From IMG/VR virus record IMGVR_UViG_3300031707_000119, positions 1 through 29,827 of that record: a DNA stretch of 29,827 bases. The stretch is one strand, 5' to 3'. The notes beneath the pieces were generated by a model. The model did not search any database, was not told the DNA's origin, and saw nothing but the letters and a program-made list of their open reading frames with translations. The first letter of the stretch is position 1; the number at the start of each line of letters is the position of its first letter. This DNA is from a virus. A program made the position numbers and the translations under genes. Positions 20,612 through 28,431 of the stretch are shown here, one piece after another.

Positions 20612-22687
20612 TCATCTTATGGGGTTCCCTTCGATATCTTCCGTCAATCCGACATCCACCCCGGCATTGATGCAGGGGGACGCGGGGAGCAGGTGGAAGT
20701 CGGGAGTGGCCGCAGATGTAATCAGGGGGTCTTCCCATAAACCATGAGTATCCCATCCAGTCGCGGCTTTGTAGGCGGCGAAATCGTCGGAGTGGTAAGA
20801 CACGCCATCGATAAGAGTATAAACCGTCCCGGTCGTTGTGTACCAACAGTTGTAATCGCAATCAGAAATAACCGCCTTGTCCGGCGCGAAAAGGCCACCC
20901 AGGGCAGAGTCAACGATAATGTTATTCTTGATAATGTCCCCGGACGACCCCGTCGGGGGAACCGAAATTCCATATCCGACCTTGGCCGTTATGTCATTGT
21001 TATAAACCTTAGCATTAGTAGTATAATAATATAAAAGAATCCCGGTCTTATATGCCCTAATAATATTCTGATAGATTTCAAAATCGTCGGCAGCTGAACC
21101 CGACCTACCTTCAATCAAAATACCGTTTCCGTAAGTCGCTGTCGGCACATAGGAGTCGGTATAATAAAGATTGTTGTATCTAATGATATTAGAGGCACAG
21201 GTGGCATCGGCGTCAGCGGATGTTATGAATTTTATTAGAGTGATTCCGCAATCATAAACTGTATTCGATTCGACAATAACGCCTTCTGTCGTATGTGGGT
21301 CATAATGTCCCGTCGAGTAAATCCCGGCAACAAGGACTTCGTAGATTGTATTGTGTGATATTGTCGAATCCGTGCCGCAGTTGACTTCTGCTCCGTATGA
21401 ATGATTCGCTGTGTCTATGCCCAGATGATGAATAGTATTATTGGTTATTGTGCTGTATTCTCGTAATACAATTCCATTGCCAGAAATGAAGGCAATTTCA
21501 AAGCCGTCTACGATGATGTAGTTATAATAATGGGACTGGTCCACCCAAATACCTCGGCCATTATCCAAGGACACTTCAACGGACGAATATCTGGTCGCCG
21601 GGTCGGTGGCCGCATAAACATAGAGCCTGTTGTTTGGGTCATCAAACCACCAATCGTATTCGGCCTCCAACTCATCCTTTGATGCTTTTGATGCCCCCCA
21701 GTGTATAGCCTCATCAATACCTACAAACCAATTTGTAATAGGGGTCGTTAGCTGGTCGGCATAATAAAGACTCCTACTGCCCTCGTCCGACTTAAATGTT
21801 GCGATGCACCCGCCCGCATACCGAGCCGTCGTCCAAGATAGCGTTGTTTCTATGGCGGCGGCCGCCGAAGTGGTTAAGGAACCCACAACATCGACAGGCG
21901 TAGATGAAGTTCTCCATAAAGTAGCAAATGAATTACTCCACGATTCTGAAGAAATCGTATTGCCGAGCTTAATGGCCGCAATACAAAGCTCTACGGCGGC
22001 GGTTATCGTATCCGTGGTTCCGCTAGACCGAGATGTTACTGTCCCGCCGGTATGGTCGGTTTTGGCCGTCTTATCGAGAACGGGATTCAAAATTCCAGAA
22101 TACTCAAATGCCTTTACGGTTGTGGTCGTAGAACTCGTCCATGTTACTGTCACATCTTTTGATTCGGCGGCCCCGGCAACCTTATACCAAATGCTTAGCG
22201 TGGCTGTCGTGGAGTAGAGCGCCGAAATCGCTAGCGTCCAATTGTTCTCTATGGAAGCATTGCCGATGACCGTAGTTCCAGTCGCATAACAAACGAGTAG
22301 ATTCCCTTCCGTGGGAGTGTTAGTAAAGGACGACGTGACTGGCGTTGTGCCGATTGTGGCGGCTGATCCCTGTGCCAACGCCGGGACGGGGGTGGGAACA
22401 TAGGACTCGGATATCCAGCTAACGGGAACGGTAGAGCCATATATCTTAGGCTTATCTCCTGTCCCATAAGACGAAAATGTAATAGGATGTCCGTTTGTTC
22501 CTGCCGATGGGATGACTAGGGTTTCCCGCCACGTACAGCCACACTTGAACAGGATGCTATCGCCAGGCGCAAACGTCGCCGCATTTACGTCGGCTATCGT
22601 GTCCCAGGCACAATGCACCCCGGTCAAGTCGGAGGTTGTCCCGTCGCCGCCAGCATCAGCCGCCGTATCGACAAAATGGTTTGCCAT
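20612..22687 (-). CDS. right-handed beta-helix tail spike-like protein
   Basis: A 691-residue protein. Residues 1-85 (MANHFVDTAADAGGDGTTSD, FAPGDSILFKCGCTWRETL, GTNGHPITFSSYGTGDKPKI) are the usual start of a parallel beta-helix of the pectate lyase/NosD type. Residues about 105-305 are an inserted beta-sandwich-like domain. From about 380 to 640 helix coils with Asn ladders are clear (YNYIIVDGFEIAFISGNGI, NTIYEVLVAGIY, NNLYYTDSYV, IIRAYKTGILLYYYTTNAKV, NNDITAK, IKNNIIVDSALG). The end DFHLLPASPCINAGVDVGLT is family-typical, but the usual final PDIGAYEY is missing. It probably binds or cleaves host glycan. GGGGGATAACA precedes the ATG. Confidence 0.8.
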   Translation of the reverse strand: MANHFVDTAADAGGDGTTSDLTGVHCAWDTIADVNAATFAPGDSILFKCGCTWRETLVIPSAGTNGHPITFSSYGTGDKPKIYGSTVPVSWISESYVPTPVPALAQGSAATIGTTPVTSSFTNTPTEGNLLVCYATGTTVIGNASIENNWTLAISALYSTTATLSIWYKVAGAAESKDVTVTWTSSTTTTVKAFEYSGILNPVLDKTAKTDHTGGTVTSRSSGTTDTITAAVELCIAAIKLGNTISSESWSNSFATLWRTSSTPVDVVGSLTTSAAAAIETTLSWTTARYAGGCIATFKSDEGSRSLYYADQLTTPITNWFVGIDEAIHWGASKASKDELEAEYDWWFDDPNNRLYVYAATDPATRYSSVEVSLDNGRGIWVDQSHYYNYIIVDGFEIAFISGNGIVLREYSTITNNTIHHLGIDTANHSYGAEVNCGTDSTISHNTIYEVLVAGIYSTGHYDPHTTEGVIVESNTVYDCGITLIKFITSADADATCASNIIRYNNLYYTDSYVPTATYGNGILIEGRSGSAADDFEIYQNIIRAYKTGILLYYYTTNAKVYNNDITAKVGYGISVPPTGSSGDIIKNNIIVDSALGGLFAPDKAVISDCDYNCWYTTTGTVYTLIDGVSYHSDDFAAYKAATGWDTHGLWEDPLITSAATPDFHLLPASPCINAGVDVGLTEDIEGNPIR

Positions 22688-22689
22688 TG

Positions 22690-22884
22690 TTATCCCCCTC
22701 TAAGAATAGCAAGGTGTTCCTCAAGCGTTCTGCGAATAGGGGTCAATGGAAATATGACCCCAAAGTGCGGCGACATTGCAGTCGCGGTATTCACGCTTCC
22801 CGACAATGAGCGATTTATTACTAGAATACCCGACGAGGTTGAACGACCCCCCGCCTGCCCGACAATGCTATATTTTTTAGCCAT
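22690..22884 (-). CDS. 64-residue protein with a single 20-residue repeat unit
   Basis: A short protein whose residues about 7-26 (SIVGQAGGRSTSSGILVINR) match the repeat unit of the 1171-residue protein, followed by the start of a second unit (SLSGSVNTATA). It then diverges into a helical end (TPIRRTLEEHLAILRGG). The gene overlaps the end of the glycosyltransferase-methyltransferase gene by 8 bases and ends 2 bases before the beta-helix gene, a normal operon arrangement, so it is likely expressed. It could be an adaptor that caps or docks the repeat solenoid, or a decayed remnant. No independent family is recognised. Confidence 0.55.
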   Translation of the reverse strand: MAKKYSIVGQAGGRSTSSGILVINRSLSGSVNTATAMSPHFGVIFPLTPIRRTLEEHLAILRGG

Positions 22885-24055
22885 TCCCTACTTCCGTTTT
22901 CCTCTTCCACAGTTCGCACCGCTGTTGATGCAGTCCGTTCGTCCCGACTACCTCATAATCCTTCCAGAGATATTCCTTCGCCCAAACAATCTCGCCCTCG
23001 CGTCCGCTGTCGTGCGTAAGGATGAATGGTGCGCCGGACCTGCTCGCCGCCTCATAGGAATACTTCCGCCCATGCTCCGACCCGCCCGGAGGTCCATCGA
23101 TGAACACCATATCGAATCCGGTAATATCGGGAGGCGTCTTCCCATCCCACAGTCTTATAGTCAGACGATTCTCCGGCGTGATCTTGGCCGTCATCGTTTC
23201 CATCGTTTTGGGATCGGTCTCATAGGACACGACTTCCGCCCTCTCGCTCATCAGCAAAGATGACAGCCCCGTTCCGAACTCCACGACGCGCTTAATCCCT
23301 TCCTCCCGGAACACGTCCTTGATAAACCGCCAGTCCTTTTGAAGGATGCACCAATCCCCCCAATAAAGTTGATATTTGGTATTGTCATGACAAAAGTAAT
23401 CGCTATCGTCATACCCTGTCGACCCCAACAGGCCGTCCTCCTTGACGTGTTCGCAGACGCGGTGCGGTGTCGTGTAGACCTCGAACCCTGCCGCCCGCGC
23501 CCGCTTGCAGAACATGAAATCGGTCCCCCATTTGCAGACGCCGAATTCATCGTTCTCAACCGTAAAACAACCAGGTCCAAGCGTTTCGATAACCTTCCGC
23601 TTGATGCAGATTAGGCCCGTTCCCACGATGTCCACGGGCACAAGATCGGCGTTGCTCGGGCACGTCGCCATATCTATGGCATAATAACCGTCCCGGACCC
23701 TATCGAGACAAAATGCAACCCAGTTATTCTGCTGTCCCTCCTGCTTCACCTTGGCCGGAGATCCGACGATATCCTTGTCCATCCATACCATCTCAGCCGG
23801 GTTATGCCACGGGATAATGTCATCGTCCTGCATCATCAGGAAATCGCAATCGGTCTTGAGGAACCGCTGGACGATGGCGTTCCTGTTGCTGTAAATAGGA
23901 TGTCCCCAAGACTTTGCCGGATTCTCCCACACCAACTCCACCCCCTCCGTCCTGTTCATTCGAGGTAGCTGGGTGGATGCGAACTCGCGTCGAATCCACC
24001 CGCTATTCAAAAGGGCGAAGTAGAGTTTCTTCCTAGGGGTTGTTTCGAACGTCAT
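22877..24055 (-). CDS. glycosyltransferase-methyltransferase fusion
   Basis: A 392-residue two-domain protein. Residues about 8-230 look like a GT-A glycosyltransferase: CDFLMMQDDDIIPW places a metal-binding DDD motif at 77-79, DIVGTGLICIKRKVIETLG is a typical acceptor-side segment, and WGTDFMFCKRARAAGFEVY resembles the ED-containing catalytic helix (here TD). Residues about 240-385 resemble a class I SAM methyltransferase: VVEFGTGLSSLLMS (motif I, 257-270), VVSYETD (acidic end of strand 2), FDMVFIDGPPGG (314-325). It would add a sugar and methylate it, or modify two targets. Start ATG 24055 shares a base with the previous stop (TAATG). Placement among fibre genes suggests glycan decoration of a virion protein or host glycan mimicry; that is inference. 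Confidence 0.75.
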   Translation of the reverse strand: MTFETTPRKKLYFALLNSGWIRREFASTQLPRMNRTEGVELVWENPAKSWGHPIYSNRNAIVQRFLKTDCDFLMMQDDDIIPWHNPAEMVWMDKDIVGSPAKVKQEGQQNNWVAFCLDRVRDGYYAIDMATCPSNADLVPVDIVGTGLICIKRKVIETLGPGCFTVENDEFGVCKWGTDFMFCKRARAAGFEVYTTPHRVCEHVKEDGLLGSTGYDDSDYFCHDNTKYQLYWGDWCILQKDWRFIKDVFREEGIKRVVEFGTGLSSLLMSERAEVVSYETDPKTMETMTAKITPENRLTIRLWDGKTPPDITGFDMVFIDGPPGGSEHGRKYSYEAASRSGAPFILTHDSGREGEIVWAKEYLWKDYEVVGTNGLHQQRCELWKRKTEVGNG

Positions 24056-24471
24056 TATGCGAGTGTGACGTCGATGGCACCGGTAGCGAACTTGGCCGTA
24101 TCACCTACGCCGATGGCCTTGGATGTGGTCAGCGTCCCAAAGGCTATGACATTGCCCTTGGTGAGCTTGTCGCAGATAGCGAACGTCTTGACCGTACCCC
24201 AACTCGCCGTCGCCGTGGCAAACGTCACAACCTGCGTGTTCTCGGTGTCCCCGCCTGTGGCGCTTGAAGCGTCCCACGTTTTGCATTTCTTGCGGGCATA
24301 GCCTTTTGTTGCGCCCGTTCCCACCTCGCCATTGAGGGCTGCACCATCCGCCGTGTCGGTCAACGTCTTGGTTGACAGTGCGATATACAGACTCGTTGCC
24401 GCCGTATAGGCCGCCGTCCCAAATACGTGATCGATCACCTTCTTTTCAAGATAGTCTGAAAAACTACCCAT
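24055..24471 (-). CDS. conserved phage virion protein (GSFSDYLE family)
   Basis: A 138-residue protein with the recognisable start MGSFSDYLEKKVIDHVFG, then YTAATSLYIALSTKTLTD and GYARKKCKTWDASSA. This pattern is widespread in phage structural modules, in proteins annotated as tail fibre-like or gp80-like. The rest is beta-rich (TASWGTVKTFAICD, KGNVIAFGTLTTSKAIG, DTAKFATGAIDVTLA). It is probably a small fibre or capsid-surface protein. GGAGGTTAAC stands before the ATG. The upstream gap of 57 bases, with a hairpin, is one of the few in the operon. Confidence 0.65.
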   Translation of the reverse strand: MGSFSDYLEKKVIDHVFGTAAYTAATSLYIALSTKTLTDTADGAALNGEVGTGATKGYARKKCKTWDASSATGGDTENTQVVTFATATASWGTVKTFAICDKLTKGNVIAFGTLTTSKAIGVGDTAKFATGAIDVTLA

Positions 24472-24502
24472 GTTAACCTCCTAAAATTAAGCCAATTTTC
24501 CT

Positions 24503-24528
24503 GCGGAGCTTGATGCCATCATCTCCGC
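24503..24528 (-). other. intergenic hairpin after the gpG-like gene
   Basis: GCGGAG (24503-24508) and CTCCGC (24523-24528) form a 6-bp stem, with inner GAT/ATC pairing possible. It starts right after the TGA of the gene at 24529-25074 and is not followed by a T-run on the minus strand. An RNA-stability or processing element is more likely than a strong terminator. Confidence 0.35.
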
Positions 24529-25074
24529 TCATGTAATTTCTGACCTCATTCCCACGGCTCCACTTGCCATGATTTCGGCAACCGTGAGCACTACATTAGG
24601 TTGCATCATCGCCGAGAGAATCGGTTCTTGCTTTGCTATGACATTGCTAAACCAGCCAGAAGCCGGAATGTTTGACCCCGGATGATGGACATGACGCAGA
24701 AATCTCATTTCCGATCCGACCATGAAAGCCAGAGCTTTTCCTGCCTTCGCCTGAATGAGATGGGGTTTCGTTATCCCGCCCTTATCCTGAATGAGCGCAT
24801 AGGGGACTGTTTTCTTGCCGCCAATGCCCGTTCCGATGGCGATTTGCCAGCGATTATCACCCGACTGAATTTCCTTCCCGATGTTCCGCATCAGCATCGA
24901 GGTCTTCTTCTTGTACTTGGATGACTTCTGCATATTGGCCGCAGAGCGCATGAGGAGCCTGATCGTCTCCGCCGTCCAGGATGTGCATTGATACTTAGAG
25001 GCTTTTCCGAGATTCAAGAGCACGTTAGTTTTCTTGATCGCCCCACTAAAATCAGCCCTTAATCCAATGGTCAT
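24529..25074 (-). CDS. Mu gpG/HK97 gp10-like virion morphogenesis protein
   Basis: A 181-residue protein of the phage virion morphogenesis type that acts at the head-tail junction. The basic helical part has MQKSSKYKKKTSMLMRNIG. The conserved stretch YALIQDKGGITKPHLIQ, then KALAF, then HHPGSNIPASGWFSNVI, is the hallmark of the family: HPG-x-x-xPARPW, here with SGW in place of RPW. The first ATG overlaps the upstream HNH gene stop as ATGA. It lies between head-tail connector and tail genes as usual. The C-terminal 40 residues are helical and less conserved. Confidence 0.75.
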   Translation of the reverse strand: MTIGLRADFSGAIKKTNVLLNLGKASKYQCTSWTAETIRLLMRSAANMQKSSKYKKKTSMLMRNIGKEIQSGDNRWQIAIGTGIGGKKTVPYALIQDKGGITKPHLIQAKAGKALAFMVGSEMRFLRHVHHPGSNIPASGWFSNVIAKQEPILSAMMQPNVVLTVAEIMASGAVGMRSEIT

Positions 25075-25529
25075 ATCCTCTCCAAATAATCAGCGGCATC
25101 CCTTAATGTTTTCGGATTATCACGGAGAAGACCGATGCCCGTATTACATCTACCGCAAAGAATTCCGCGAATGACTCCGGTAATATGGTCGTGATCCACG
25201 TTTGGCCCGACTGGCCCCCAATCGGTCGATTTACATATGGCACATACATTGCCTTGTCCAGAAATCAAAGACATAAGAGCCTCCGGCGTCAGTCCGTAAT
25301 ATCTCCATAATTGCCGGGCCTTGAGCTTTTCTTTAATCTCCGGTCGTTGATTGTGGGCTTTATAGTAGGCGCTGTGTTTTGCCTTAATCTCCGGCTGTCG
25401 GGCATAGGCTCTATTCCGAATCTTGTGTCGCTCTTTGACTTCCTGTCTCTGACCATAGGCCCTGATCCGCTCTTTAACTTCCGGTCGCTGGCGGTAGGCT
25501 TTTTGCTGAGCCTTTTCCTTTATCGTCAT
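25071..25529 (-). CDS. endonuclease VII-like HNH nuclease with N-terminal repeats
   Basis: A 152-residue protein. Residues about 92-152 match the recombination endonuclease VII family: C96-x2-C99, then D112-H-D-H115 (NVDHDHITG), RGILCGRCN with C125-x2-C128, then GIGLL and the C-terminal helix DAADYLERI. The four Cys bind zinc and DHDH is the beta-beta-alpha-metal active site. Residues 1-70 are a basic helical array with at least four repeats of R/Q-P-E-V/I-K-E about 13-17 residues apart. It is coupled by ATGA overlaps to both neighbours, which is unusual for a freely mobile homing gene. It may resolve branched DNA before packaging or act as a homing-type nuclease. Confidence 0.85.
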   Translation of the reverse strand: MTIKEKAQQKAYRQRPEVKERIRAYGQRQEVKERHKIRNRAYARQPEIKAKHSAYYKAHNQRPEIKEKLKARQLWRYYGLTPEALMSLISGQGNVCAICKSTDWGPVGPNVDHDHITGVIRGILCGRCNTGIGLLRDNPKTLRDAADYLERI

Positions 25530-26092
25530 AGGATCGGCCTCTTGAACTTCGTCAACGTCAACTGCTGAGCCTTCGTTATCTCGAAAGCCGCGCTAACCGT
25601 GCTTGTAGACCCATCGGGCATCGTCCGCCCGCTCTCACCCCAACCCTGCTCCTTCATCGTCTTCCACGCCCGTGCGATCATCTCATAGCAGACCAATGCG
25701 ATATCGGTCGGGATTGTCGCGTATCCCGCCTCATAGCTGACGGTGAAGTTTCCAACCCCTTTCTCCCAGACATATCCACCGACCCGGCGAAGGCAAAACG
25801 TCTCTACGACGTATGCCTTATCGTACCCGACTAGATAGGTCACCCCTTCCTGATCGGCAACCGTATCAGCAACCGCCGTGATTGGCCAGTTTGGGAGGAG
25901 CAGGTCCGTTGTGCCGCGCCCGCTGACTTTGCTGGATGTATAGTGCGTGTGCTCTATGTCGCATCCCACTTCGCGCTTGACCCGATCCGAAACGGCCGAG
26001 ATGATTGCCGGGAGGATGGCGTCCCAGGTTGTGATAGACTCCCCCGGCCAGAGATAGCTCTTGACGTTTGCCAGTGTTACGAGATCGGCCAT
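25526..26092 (-). CDS. head-tail connector protein (gp6-like)
   Basis: A 188-residue protein of the phage head-tail connector type that extends the portal and joins it to the tail. The family-typical beginning is LVTLANVKSYLWPGESITTW with a following helix (LPAIISAVSDRVKREVGCDI), then LPNWPITAV, then FTVSYEAGYATIPTDIALVC followed by the helix YEMIARAWKTMKEQGWGESG, as in HK97 gp6 and SPP1 gp15 relatives. Its start shares a base with the TAA of the 67-residue gene (TAATG). It is the expected gene after the capsid region. Confidence 0.82.
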   Translation of the reverse strand: MADLVTLANVKSYLWPGESITTWDAILPAIISAVSDRVKREVGCDIEHTHYTSSKVSGRGTTDLLLPNWPITAVADTVADQEGVTYLVGYDKAYVVETFCLRRVGGYVWEKGVGNFTVSYEAGYATIPTDIALVCYEMIARAWKTMKEQGWGESGRTMPDGSTSTVSAAFEITKAQQLTLTKFKRPIL

Positions 26093-26295
26093 TATTTCCT
26101 CCGTTTGCGCTTGGGCGCTTCGGGTTCAGCTTTTGTCTCCGGCGGCCCATCGAGCATCTTGTCCTCTTCCGCGAGCCCGCCCTTGAGCCAACTTAGGGCC
26201 GTCGCCTCATCGATATCATCGGGGATGTGTAGTACTGTTCCGCATGGGAGCGCCCCCCATTGCCGGGCGATACGCTTTAGCGTTCGGATACGCAT
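26092..26295 (-). CDS. 67-residue protein between capsid and connector genes
   Basis: A short protein with a basic start (MRIRTLKRIARQWGALPCG), a middle TVLHIPDDIDEATALSWLKG, and a charged tail rich in Pro, Glu and Lys ending KRKRRK. The IPD...W..G pattern is also present in the N-terminal part of the ferredoxin protein of this phage. Small proteins of this kind are common between capsid and connector genes; their function is not established. TAATG coupling to the connector gene supports that it is real. Confidence 0.6.
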   Translation of the reverse strand: MRIRTLKRIARQWGALPCGTVLHIPDDIDEATALSWLKGGLAEEDKMLDGPPETKAEPEAPKRKRRK

Positions 26296-26318
26296 TGGGT
26301 CTCCATTTGAGAAGTGCA

Positions 26319-26342
26319 GGGGGAGAACTTGCGCCCTCCCCC
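26319..26342 (-). other. intergenic hairpin upstream of the 67-residue gene
   Basis: GGGGGAG (26319-26325) and CTCCCCC (26336-26342) form a 7-bp GC stem with a 10-base loop, in the 77-base gap after the putative decoration gene. No T-run follows on the minus strand, so it is at best a partial terminator or an mRNA 3'-end stabiliser that lets capsid and decoration messages exceed downstream ones. Confidence 0.4.
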
Positions 26343-26372
26343 CGACTTTGAATTACCGTGTTGTGCGCGTGC

Positions 26373-27194
26373 TTATGCGCCGAGTTGCAGCATGAAGAAC
26401 GTGGTGCCGCCGCCGGTCGTCAGAATGTAACCGGCTCTCTGATAGGACTTGTACGCTTCCGCTCCGCTCTGCTTGGGCGTGATGATTTCGCCGAAACCCG
26501 TGAGATAGACGTCACGATCGCCTGGGGGACCAATGGAACCAGGATAGGCCAAATTGTAGTGACCCATGCAGGGACCCCACGTCTGAACCCAACCGTAGGT
26601 GCTGGCCTGATGATCTCGGCAAGGGAATCCTACGAAAACCTCAGCACCGGTATTGGTCGGCTTGCCCATCTTGGAGAAGTTTGACGGCGTAGCAGCGACA
26701 CCCGTGACGCAGACGCTGGTCAACGGATAATCAAGCCCGAGAGTGATGGTTGTCCCGCCCCCGCCCGCGTTAACTGTCGAGGATGTAATCCTCCGCCATT
26801 GGTCGTGGTTTGTCGCCGACTGAGCAGCCGCCGAATGGAACAGGTTGACCCATCCACCCTTGTAGTGATTCAGTGCTCTCGCGGCAATATCGCGGATTAC
26901 GACCGTCTTGTCTCCGACAGCCCCGGCAACCAAGTTGGTCGCCTCATAGAAGCCGTCGGCGGCATCGGTGTTCTTATCGACCACGGCATAAATATCCGTG
27001 GTCCCGGTGTTGAAGTACCCATACCGGTACACGCGCTCGCCAAGTTGCAGGCGAGTCCCGATGTCAAAGACCTGGACAAGACTAGTCTCGTGGGGATCTT
27101 GGAAGGGCTGATCGATCAGCTGGTCACCATCCGAGAGGATGTAATCCACCTTGATCCCGGTCTTAAACCGTTCTGGAATATAGTGTGCGTTCAT
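26373..27194 (-). CDS. putative capsid decoration/head protein
   Basis: A 273-residue protein encoded directly after the major capsid gene, where decoration or head-fibre proteins usually stand. AGAGGAG lies 6 bases before the ATG, a strong site that fits an abundant product. The sequence is beta-rich: DIGTRLQLGERVYRYGYFN, VVIRDIAARALNHYKGGWVN, TTITLGLDYPLTSVCVTG and YILTTGGGTTFFMLQLGA. There is no signal peptide or enzyme motif. I do not recognise a family; the structural role is inferred from position, strong ribosome binding site and composition. Confidence 0.6.
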   Translation of the reverse strand: MNAHYIPERFKTGIKVDYILSDGDQLIDQPFQDPHETSLVQVFDIGTRLQLGERVYRYGYFNTGTTDIYAVVDKNTDAADGFYEATNLVAGAVGDKTVVIRDIAARALNHYKGGWVNLFHSAAAQSATNHDQWRRITSSTVNAGGGGTTITLGLDYPLTSVCVTGVAATPSNFSKMGKPTNTGAEVFVGFPCRDHQASTYGWVQTWGPCMGHYNLAYPGSIGPPGDRDVYLTGFGEIITPKQSGAEAYKSYQRAGYILTTGGGTTFFMLQLGA

Positions 27195-27219
27195 TGTTTT
27201 CTCCTCTTAGCCTTCACAC

Positions 27220-28422
27220 TCAAGGCTCAATCAAGATTGCCAGGGCGTTGGGATTGATGACCGATCCGCCAACGCGCCTGCTGGCCAAGAAGCCAACTAA
27301 ACCCGACGTGGCATAAATCTCCGTGAGTCTTTGAATGGTCATCCCAACCCTGTCGATGATCCGGTAGGCCGTCCTGAAGTCGCCGAATGCCACAACTCTC
27401 ATCGTAGTTCCGGGAGCGGGCAACGTGAACGTCGGCATAGAATCGCAAACCACGACCGGATAACCCATCAGTTGATTCGGTTTGCCCGCCTGAAGAGAGG
27501 GTTCCCACAGATAGCGCCCGGTTGGAACGTCCAGGAGAATCCTGAGTGCCTGTTCAATCGCCGAGTTCATGACAAACGTCCCGTTCCGTCGATACTGAGC
27601 AGGAACCGTATAGATGAGATCCATGATGTCGTTCATGACAATCGCATTGGCGCCCGCCAAAGGATGCGTAGGAACTCCGGCAGCCGCGGGCAGGAAGCCC
27701 AGGGGCTGTTGGGTCGCATGACCCGTACCATTCACAAACGCATTCTCTTCCTCGTCAGCCATCGCCCGCGCGAAGCTGTCCGCGACAATCGGTTCAAGCG
27801 AAACGTCGCTGTCGCTCAGTTCATCCTTGCCGAGTTTGGTCAGACCTTCGAGGTCTTCCACATACTGCCATGTTTCGAGCGGCACCAACGTGGTTTCGAC
27901 CGGCGCTCCGCCAAGTTCCAGCTTGCCCCATCCGACCTGGGTCTCAGTGATGCCGCGCAGCCGGATTCTGTCACGATTGATTGTGCGCGAGGAGCATAAT
28001 GGCCGGATGACGTTGAGTTGCGGGAGAGTCCGATAAATTTCCGCGTCAACTTCTTCAGGAACGAGGATCTGGCCCGTCGCGTCCTCAACGAGCGCCTTCC
28101 GTTCGAGGTTGAAATAGTGCTTCGCCTTTTCGCCGAGCTCGAAAATGCCCGTGCGCATGAACTGGAAGAAGTTCTTCTTGTACTCAGCCTTGCCGTCCAG
28201 TTTGTCGCCTTCGTCGCCGCTGAGGTTTGGCTTCTTCAGCTTGGCGATCTCGGTATTGATTTCGACCATCCGGGCCTCGATCTTTGCCGAGAACTCTTTG
28301 AAGTCGGACGCCGGGAGCCTGCCTTCGAGCTTCTTTTCGTTGGACGCCCGTTCATCCGTCAGGAGCTTCTTGAATTCAGCTTGAAGCTCTTCTACTTTCT
28401 TGACAATTTCGTTGTCCATCAT
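27220..28422 (-). CDS. major capsid protein, HK97 fold
   Basis: A 400-residue protein that forms the icosahedral head. Residues 1 to about 75 are a coiled-coil delta (scaffold) domain (VKKVEELQAEFKKLLTDE, FSAKIEARMVEINTEIAKL), expected to be removed by the adjacent protease. The HK97 body follows: AEYKKNFFQFMRTG, GQILVPEEVDAEIYRTL, GGAPVETTLVPLETWQY, LTKLGKDELSDSDVSLE, ADEEENAFVNGTGHATQQP, GFLPAA, then QLMGYPVVVCDSMP and VVAFGDFRTAYRIIDRVG. Length is typical. GGAGG precedes two consecutive ATG codons (28422 and 28419); the second has the better spacing. It lies 9 bases after the protease gene. Confidence 0.95.
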   Translation of the reverse strand: MMDNEIVKKVEELQAEFKKLLTDERASNEKKLEGRLPASDFKEFSAKIEARMVEINTEIAKLKKPNLSGDEGDKLDGKAEYKKNFFQFMRTGIFELGEKAKHYFNLERKALVEDATGQILVPEEVDAEIYRTLPQLNVIRPLCSSRTINRDRIRLRGITETQVGWGKLELGGAPVETTLVPLETWQYVEDLEGLTKLGKDELSDSDVSLEPIVADSFARAMADEEENAFVNGTGHATQQPLGFLPAAAGVPTHPLAGANAIVMNDIMDLIYTVPAQYRRNGTFVMNSAIEQALRILLDVPTGRYLWEPSLQAGKPNQLMGYPVVVCDSMPTFTLPAPGTTMRVVAFGDFRTAYRIIDRVGMTIQRLTEIYATSGLVGFLASRRVGGSVINPNALAILIEP

Positions 28423-28431
28423 TAACCTCCG

